10,959 nt of DNA, from positions 1 to 10,959 of the forward strand of contig JAADHL010000295.1 in the NCBI GenBank assembly GCA_013151875.1, in the 5' to 3' direction. A program made the position numbers and the translations under genes. Below the pieces are notes generated by a model that saw only the letters and a program-made list of their open reading frames with translations, did no database searches and had not been told where the DNA came from. Shown here piece after piece: positions 7,990 to 10,959 of the stretch (its first letter is position 1; each line of letters starts with the position of its first letter). The DNA comes from Deltaproteobacteria bacterium. GTDB taxonomy: Bacteria > Myxococcota_A > UBA9042 > DTJE01.

Positions 7990-9582
7990 TTACGTATGCT
8001 GTTTTTCCTTGCGAATCCGGACCACTTCACCCCCGAACGTCCCCAGCACCTTATCGACTGCAGGCAATTTCCTGAACATGTCCAGAAACTGCGCATCCGT
8101 CTGGGTGGTGCCGGCCTGGGCCTGTTCCGGCTGCGATTCCACCCGACTGGATGCGTCGGGCCGGCTGGGTGATTCCGTGGCCTCGGTTTCATGCGGCCGT
8201 TCATCCCCTGCGGCCGTGTTTTCAACGGTCGGCGGCGCCTCGGACGGCTGAGGCGCTGGGGGGGGCGGCTTTCTCTTGATCGCCCTCGTCGGGGGTGACG
8301 ACGCCTTCGGCGGCGCGGGACGTTCGGCAACAGGAGGGGGCGTGGATGGCGGATCACGCTGAATGGGTCTTTCCACCTGCCGTGGTCTTTCAGCATGGGC
8401 TGGGGCGTTATGGATTGGCCCCTCGGTCTGAACCGCCCCGTTGACCTGGATTGCCTCCAGACGAGTGATCATGGATTCGACGGAGGACAACCCCTTCAGT
8501 CCGGCGGCCCTGACCAGGGCTGCCTGGGCCAGAAGGTCCGGGCTGCGGGAGTCCGCCGATTGATCCGCGGAGGTCACCAGCAGATTCAGCAGCACCGCCA
8601 GAAACTCAGGGCCGGAGTCCCGCACCAGACCCGCCATCTCATCGATCTCGCCCTGGGTCAGGCCTGTTTCGCGTGCAGCGTCGGCGCCCCACAGATCCAC
8701 CTTCATGCAGTCGGCGAGATACCGGGCCAGTTCAATCAGGAACTGCCGCGGCGGCAACCCCCTTCCAACCAGGTCGTCAAGGACGCGCATGGCCTCGGCC
8801 GCATCCTGGGTGAGCACGGCGCCAAGCGCGCGACCAAAGGCCTCCCGGTTGCCGGTCCTGAGCACCTGCGTGACTTCATCAACGCCTATCTTGTCGCCGG
8901 CGAACGAAATGACCTGGTCCAACAGGCTGGAAGCGTCCCTCAGACTGCCGTCGGCCTCTCTGGCCACGACCCGCAGGGCGTCGTCATCGACGTCTATTCC
9001 CTCGGCCTCGGACACCTTTCTGAGGCTAGCGACGATGTCCGCCACCGAGATGCGATTGAACTCGAAAACCTGACACCGGGAAGCAATGGTCCTGGGCACC
9101 TTGTGCAATTCAGTGGTGGCGAATATGAACACCACGTGCGCGGGCGGCTCTTCCAGGGTCTTCAACAGGGCGTTGAAGGCCTCCTGGGTCAGCATGTGGA
9201 CCTCGTCCACGATATAGACCTTGAAGCGATCCCTCGCGGGAGCGAACGCCACCCCCTCCCTCAACTCGCGGATGCTGTCTATTCCGCGGTTGGACGCCCC
9301 GTCGATCTCCTTGACGTCAAGGGAGGTCCCGGCGCGTATCTCGGTACAGGAAGAACATTCGTTGCAGGGTGTCGGCCCAGGACCCTTTTCACAATTCAGC
9401 GCCTTGGCAAGCACCCGAGCCGCGGTGGTCTTTCCCACGCCTCTGATGCCCGTAAACAGGAAGGCATGACCGATCCTGCCTGATTCCAGGGAGTTCATGA
9501 GGGTGGTCGTGACATGGCTCTGGCCCACTATTTCTTCAAAAGTCTGTGGGCGCCATTTCCTGGCGATGACCTGGTAGGGCAT
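7990..9582 (-). CDS. dnaX: DNA polymerase III subunit gamma/tau
   Basis: A 530-aa DnaX, the ATPase of the clamp loader that places the beta clamp on DNA and, as tau, links polymerase cores to the helicase. It opens with YQVIARKWRPQTFEEIVGQ. Walker A is GIRGVGKTT (45-53), the zinc cysteines are C64, C73, C76 and C79, Walker B is VYIVDEVHML (122-131), then FATTELHKVP (sensor 1) and ADGSLRDASSLLDQ. The collar domain runs to about residue 380. A Pro/Ala/Glu-rich linker occupies about 405-495 and a short tau tail ends GGEVVRIRKEK. ATG 9582 has GAGG just upstream and gives the universal DnaX N-terminus; the 21-residue upstream extension to 9645 runs into the SRP RNA and is rejected. A C8 tract plus hairpin at residue 440 could cause a shift to a short gamma form (see separate entry). 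It is probably transcribed from the ffs promoter. Confidence 0.97.
   Translation of the reverse strand: MPYQVIARKWRPQTFEEIVGQSHVTTTLMNSLESGRIGHAFLFTGIRGVGKTTAARVLAKALNCEKGPGPTPCNECSSCTEIRAGTSLDVKEIDGASNRGIDSIRELREGVAFAPARDRFKVYIVDEVHMLTQEAFNALLKTLEEPPAHVVFIFATTELHKVPRTIASRCQVFEFNRISVADIVASLRKVSEAEGIDVDDDALRVVAREADGSLRDASSLLDQVISFAGDKIGVDEVTQVLRTGNREAFGRALGAVLTQDAAEAMRVLDDLVGRGLPPRQFLIELARYLADCMKVDLWGADAARETGLTQGEIDEMAGLVRDSGPEFLAVLLNLLVTSADQSADSRSPDLLAQAALVRAAGLKGLSSVESMITRLEAIQVNGAVQTEGPIHNAPAHAERPRQVERPIQRDPPSTPPPVAERPAPPKASSPPTRAIKRKPPPPAPQPSEAPPTVENTAAGDERPHETEATESPSRPDASSRVESQPEQAQAGTTQTDAQFLDMFRKLPAVDKVLGTFGGEVVRIRKEKQHT
8222..8265 (-). promoter_or_regulatory. candidate dnaX slippage / -1 frameshift element
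   Basis: On the coding strand a run of eight C (8265-8258, codons CCC CCC CCA) is followed after one A by GCGCCTC (8256-8250), an 8-nt loop, and GAGGCGC (8241-8235), a perfect 7-bp stem. A shift to the -1 frame at P442 would add 11 codons and stop at TGA (8224-8222), giving a protein of about 453 aa that retains the ATPase and collar domains. That resembles the E. coli gamma/tau arrangement. The hairpin is closer to the slippery run than is usual for ribosomal frameshifting. Translation or transcription slippage would give the same product. There is no experimental evidence. Confidence 0.4.
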
Positions 9583-9618
9583 CGGTCCTCGAAAGGAATC
9601 GCGTGAAGACTGACAAAT

Positions 9619-9707
9619 GCCGGGACAGGACACCCGCAACGCCACTTACCGTTGCTTCCTTCCGGACCTGGCGGGGTTACGCAGCAGCCACGCCGCCCCG
9701 TCCCGGC
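9619..9707 (-). ncRNA. ffs: signal recognition particle RNA, small bacterial 4.5S type
   Basis: The minus strand carries the hallmark SRP apical sequence AGGTCCGGAAGGAAGCA (about 9670-9654), with the GGAA tetraloop and the asymmetric internal loop bound by Ffh. The ends pair perfectly, GCCGGGAC (9707-9700) with GTCCCGGC (9626-9619), giving a single hairpin of about 89 nt without an Alu domain. The RNA and Ffh deliver ribosomes making membrane or secreted proteins to FtsY. A promoter sits at exactly the right distance upstream. dnaX starts 36 nt downstream with no obvious terminator between, so dnaX may be read through from this promoter. Ends are predicted from pairing and may be off by a few bases. 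Confidence 0.95.
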
Positions 9708-9713
9708 GGCCGA

Positions 9714-9742
9714 AAGCTAACACACTGAAATGGATCTTTCAA
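9714..9742 (-). promoter_or_regulatory. promoter of ffs (and probably dnaX-recR)
   Basis: TTGAAA (9742-9737, 5 of 6 to consensus), a 17-nt spacer, then TAGCTT (9719-9714). Six nt later is the first base of the paired SRP RNA end (9707), which is the expected transcription start distance. It fills the 40-nt gap after the nagZ stop at 9748. The agreement between promoter and RNA end is the main support. Confidence 0.65.
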
Positions 9743-9747
9743 TCGAA

Positions 9748-10758
9748 TCAAAGACCTGTTCTCAGTACCATGACACGTCTTGCCGACGCCTCGACGACAG
9801 AATCATCCAGATCGCCGCCATCCAGCATGGAAAGGAGGGTATGGGCCAGTTCCTCGCCCTCCCCTTTCGCCCCGCAATGCATGAAAAGGTCCACACCGGC
9901 TTCAAAACCGAACCCCAGGATTTCCTGGAAGGAGAATCTTTCAGATACGGCCTTCATGCCGAGGTCGTCGGTAATGACAACGCCTTCGAATCCAATACGC
10001 CTTCTCAACAACCCGTCGATGATCCTCCTGGACAGGGTCGCCGGCAAATCCGGATCCACGGCCGGGTAGAGGCAGTGGGCGGTCATCAGCATCCGTATCC
10101 CCCTTGCCGCGGCAAGTTCGAATGGCTTCAGTTCCCGGTTGAGCAGCGTGTCAATCCCAGCTTCCACAACCGGCAATTCCAGGTGGCTGTCAGCACGGGT
10201 GTCTCCATGACCTGGAAAATGCTTGCCGCAGGCAGCCACCCCGGCCTCATGGAGCCCCTCCATGAACTCTACGCCGTGCCTCGCGCAAACATCCGCGTCC
10301 GCCGCGAACGCCCTGTCGCCGATAATGGGGTTGGCCTTGTTGGTATTCACGTCCAGGACCGGCGCGAAGTCCACGTTGAAACCAAGGGCCGACACCTGAC
10401 GCCCTGTTTCAAGCCCTGCCTCAAAAACAGCCCCGGCTCCGCGCTTTCCCACCTCCGCCATCGAAGGCATGTCGGAAACGAGTCCACGCAGGCGCTGGAC
10501 CCTGCCGCCTTCCTGGTCAATCGCAATCACCGGCGGCGGCCAATCCCGCCCACACGCCTCGCGCACCGAGGCGCACAGTTCGCGGACCTGTGGCGGATCC
10601 TCGATATTTCTTTTGAAAAGTGCCACACCGCCCAGTCCCATCGACAGCAGGGAAGCCACCGACTGGGGCAACGACGGTCCATCAAAGCCCAGTATTACCG
10701 TGGACAACGGCGCCGGATTTGTTTTCAGCATTGAGGAATCTTGCCTGAAAGGCCGCAT
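9748..10758 (-). CDS. nagZ: beta-N-acetylhexosaminidase, glycoside hydrolase family 3 (NagZ-like)
   Basis: A 336-aa single-domain GH3 enzyme. NagZ removes N-acetylglucosamine from anhydro-muropeptides during peptidoglycan recycling. Visible motifs: IAIDQEGGRVQRL (78-90), DFAPVLDVN (130-138), GDRAF (147-151), KHFPGHGDTRADSH (179-192, with the family's Asp190/His192 general acid/base pair) and VVITDDLGMKA (260-270), where D264 is the likely nucleophile by alignment to known family members. There is no signal peptide, consistent with a cytoplasmic enzyme; length is as usual for Gram-negative NagZ. The ATG at 10758 overlaps the upstream stop as TGATG, implying translational coupling. A second ATG at residue 10 (10731) is a possible alternative start. 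The ffs promoter follows the stop immediately. Confidence 0.94.
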   Translation of the reverse strand: MRPFRQDSSMLKTNPAPLSTVILGFDGPSLPQSVASLLSMGLGGVALFKRNIEDPPQVRELCASVREACGRDWPPPVIAIDQEGGRVQRLRGLVSDMPSMAEVGKRGAGAVFEAGLETGRQVSALGFNVDFAPVLDVNTNKANPIIGDRAFAADADVCARHGVEFMEGLHEAGVAACGKHFPGHGDTRADSHLELPVVEAGIDTLLNRELKPFELAAARGIRMLMTAHCLYPAVDPDLPATLSRRIIDGLLRRRIGFEGVVITDDLGMKAVSERFSFQEILGFGFEAGVDLFMHCGAKGEGEELAHTLLSMLDGGDLDDSVVEASARRVMVLRTGL

Positions 10759-10959
10759 CAGTCGGGCGTTCCGCCCAGGGCGATGATCCGCTTTCTGAAC
10801 CTTTCCTTGGAGGTGGGGTCATGAGTCATGCCCACAAGGCGACGATAGACCTTGATTGCCTTGGCGGGGTCCCCGAAGCCCTCGTACATCTTGGCCACCT
10901 TCTTCCACCTCTTGAAGCATCCCGAACCCTTGCATTTGAGCAACAGTTTCTCGGCGTCC
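10758..10959 (-). CDS. TPR-like protein, C-terminal fragment (start beyond right edge)
   Basis: Only the last 66 codons are in the window; the frame stays open to the right edge, so the start is not visible. The segment AKMYEGFGDPAKAIKVYRRLV has the spacing of a tetratricopeptide repeat (aromatic, Gly, Ala and Tyr positions), preceded by a basic stretch with two cysteines (KCKGSGCFKRWKK). The protein ends in LGGTPD, and its TGA overlaps the nagZ ATG. TPR proteins are scaffolds and the visible part does not indicate a specific partner. Coupling to nagZ suggests a shared transcript, with function unknown. Confidence 0.7.
   Translation of the reverse strand, partial: DAEKLLLKCKGSGCFKRWKKVAKMYEGFGDPAKAIKVYRRLVGMTHDPTSKERFRKRIIALGGTPD

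Noticed and set aside
7932..8396. 154-codon open frame on the minus strand overlapping the dnaX 3' end and recR start
   Set aside because: It is an out-of-frame, Arg/Pro-rich translation of the dnaX linker with no domain. A shift into it would need the +1 direction and would run into recR. The in-frame dnaX tail is clearly the coding one.
8395..9483. Long plus-strand open frame (362 codons) opposite dnaX
   Set aside because: An antisense shadow produced by high-GC codon use in dnaX. No recognisable protein features.
9583..9645. N-terminal extension of DnaX to an upstream start at 9645
   Set aside because: It would place coding sequence inside the SRP RNA. The start at 9582 has a ribosome binding site and gives the conserved N-terminus.
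9730..10734. Plus-strand open frame of 334 codons opposite nagZ
   Set aside because: Its extent mirrors nagZ, which has all GH3 motifs. It also begins in the ffs promoter region.

Overview
The window is a gene-dense chromosomal segment, GC-rich (about 60% by eye), from a Gram-negative bacterium. A delta-proteobacterial lineage in the broad sense (Desulfobacterota, Myxococcota, Bradymonadota or SAR324-like) fits best. The reasons are the long GyrB with the Gram-negative TOPRIM insertion, a small 4.5S-type SRP RNA next to dnaX, a cytoplasmic NagZ, and a zinc-finger DnaC-like ATPase downstream of gyrB. The lineage is inferred from style, not from a database match. There are no tRNAs, rRNAs, CRISPR arrays, transposons or phage genes.

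Layout. (1) Positions 1-3063, minus strand: a three-gene unit transcribed leftward. It holds an atypical SDR/epimerase-like protein with a strongly basic N-terminal tail, a lysophospholipid-type acyltransferase whose start overlaps the SDR stop by 4 nt, and a GAF-GGDEF diguanylate cyclase cut by the left edge. (2) 3064-3236: a divergent intergenic region with a candidate gyrB promoter. (3) 3237-7297, plus strand: gyrB, an unrecognised 230-aa mostly helical protein, and a DnaC/IstB-type AAA+ ATPase with eight N-terminal cysteines. The gyrB/230-aa junction is built of short direct repeats. (4) 7298-7372: a convergent gap with inverted repeats. (5) 7373-10959, minus strand, in transcription order from the right edge: a TPR-like protein cut by the edge, nagZ (coupled by TGATG), then a clear promoter, the SRP RNA gene, dnaX and recR.

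Functionally the centre of the window is replication and repair: gyrase B, a probable helicase loader with an unknown partner, the clamp-loader subunit DnaX and the recombination mediator RecR. SRP RNA and peptidoglycan recycling (NagZ) flank it on the right, and a possible lipid plus c-di-GMP unit on the left.

Most of the window is ordinary housekeeping sequence and I see no clear new defence or mobile system. The best leads are: (a) a C8 tract followed at once by a perfect 7-bp hairpin inside dnaX, placed where a -1 shift would give a gamma-like short product; (b) the repeat cluster and chain of overlapping mini-ORFs between gyrB and the next gene; (c) the unknown protein paired with the zinc DnaC-like loader; (d) the histone-H1-like tail on the SDR protein.
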